64,000 nucleotides of DNA from contig JAVIAB010000051.1 of the NCBI GenBank assembly GCA_032433765.1, positions 146,764,568-146,828,567 on the forward strand, read 5' to 3'. The DNA comes from Megaustenia siamemsis (lineage: Eukaryota > Mollusca > Gastropoda > Stylommatophora > Ariophantidae). Below, in pieces: positions 63,753 through 64,000 of this stretch (the stretch's first letter is position 1; each line of letters opens with the position of its first letter). The notes beneath the pieces are model-generated. The model had not been told where the DNA came from. It made no database searches and saw only the letters and a list, made by a program, of their open reading frames with translations. The translations under genes and the position numbers were made by a program.

Positions 63753-64000
63753 ATCAGGATTAACTACCTACTCTTCCCATCACAAAAAATCATTCAGCAA
63801 AATATTTGATCAACCATAAATTCAGATCAACTATTGGCAAATCCGATCATCAATATTTTTATTAATGATCCCAAGATGCTCAGCTCTTTAAGATTCATTC
63901 ATCTTTGTCTGTATTCACTCAATGATTATTGCTCATTGTCACCAGCATTTGACTAGTGCCAGAGATACGGGCTAACCATCCCTAACTGAGATCTATAGGA
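63753..64000. other. Unassigned sequence at the window end
   Basis: AT-rich, non-repetitive, no recognised feature. Confidence 0.5.

Overview
This is a window from an intron-rich, repeat-laden animal genome, most likely a mollusc and possibly a heterobranch gastropod. That placement is inferred from the two gene sequences and from the style of the LINE, tRNA-SINE and Penelope-like repeats; nothing here fixes the species. The real protein-coding content is small: two conserved housekeeping genes, both on the + strand. Positions 1478-5029 hold three internal exons of translation elongation factor eEF1B (beta/alpha subunit, EEF1B2 type). Positions 13107-58351 hold exons 2-9 of an alpha-tubulin gene, spread over about 45 kb. 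Its exon lengths sum to exactly the codons 2-451 plus stop of a 451-residue alpha-tubulin, once four single-base discrepancies in short homopolymers are allowed for.

Almost everything else is mobile-element debris and tandem repeats. The window contains at least six families of truncated non-LTR (LINE) retrotransposons, called A-G here, a Penelope-like element (PLE) with a GIY-YIG domain, a Tc1/mariner-type DDE transposase relic, three or more tRNA-derived SINE families, two unnamed dispersed repeats (X and Y), and fold-back elements. Several insertions are nested and keep readable target-site duplications.

Layout: 1-950 LINE A; 1478-5029 eEF1B exons with a SINE and a LINE G tail in the introns; 5290-5935 PLE; 6394-6493 assembly gap; 7470-8872 LINE B then LINE A; 9803-11585 SINEs and dispersed repeats; 11779-13091 SINE-2 and a 30-bp minisatellite; 13107 onward alpha-tubulin. 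Nearly every tubulin intron is inflated by minisatellites: 39 bp; 52 bp and 37/24 bp; 17, 34 and 39 bp; (TAG)n, 78 bp and 20/24 bp; 21 and 29 bp; 47 and 21 bp; about 55 bp. A further 2.7-kb 39-bp array lies downstream at 61076-63752.

The most interesting pattern is where these arrays come from and where they sit. Several are tandem amplifications of pieces of transposon coding sequence or transposon 3' ends: a LINE zinc-finger tail, a LINE B C-terminus, the 3' end of LINE F, and a segment of the DDE transposase. Several others press against exon borders, and one 29-bp array is built from units that resemble the 3' splice site it adjoins. The conserved exons also show a consistent signature of one-base homopolymer errors, which looks like uncorrected long-read consensus error rather than gene decay.
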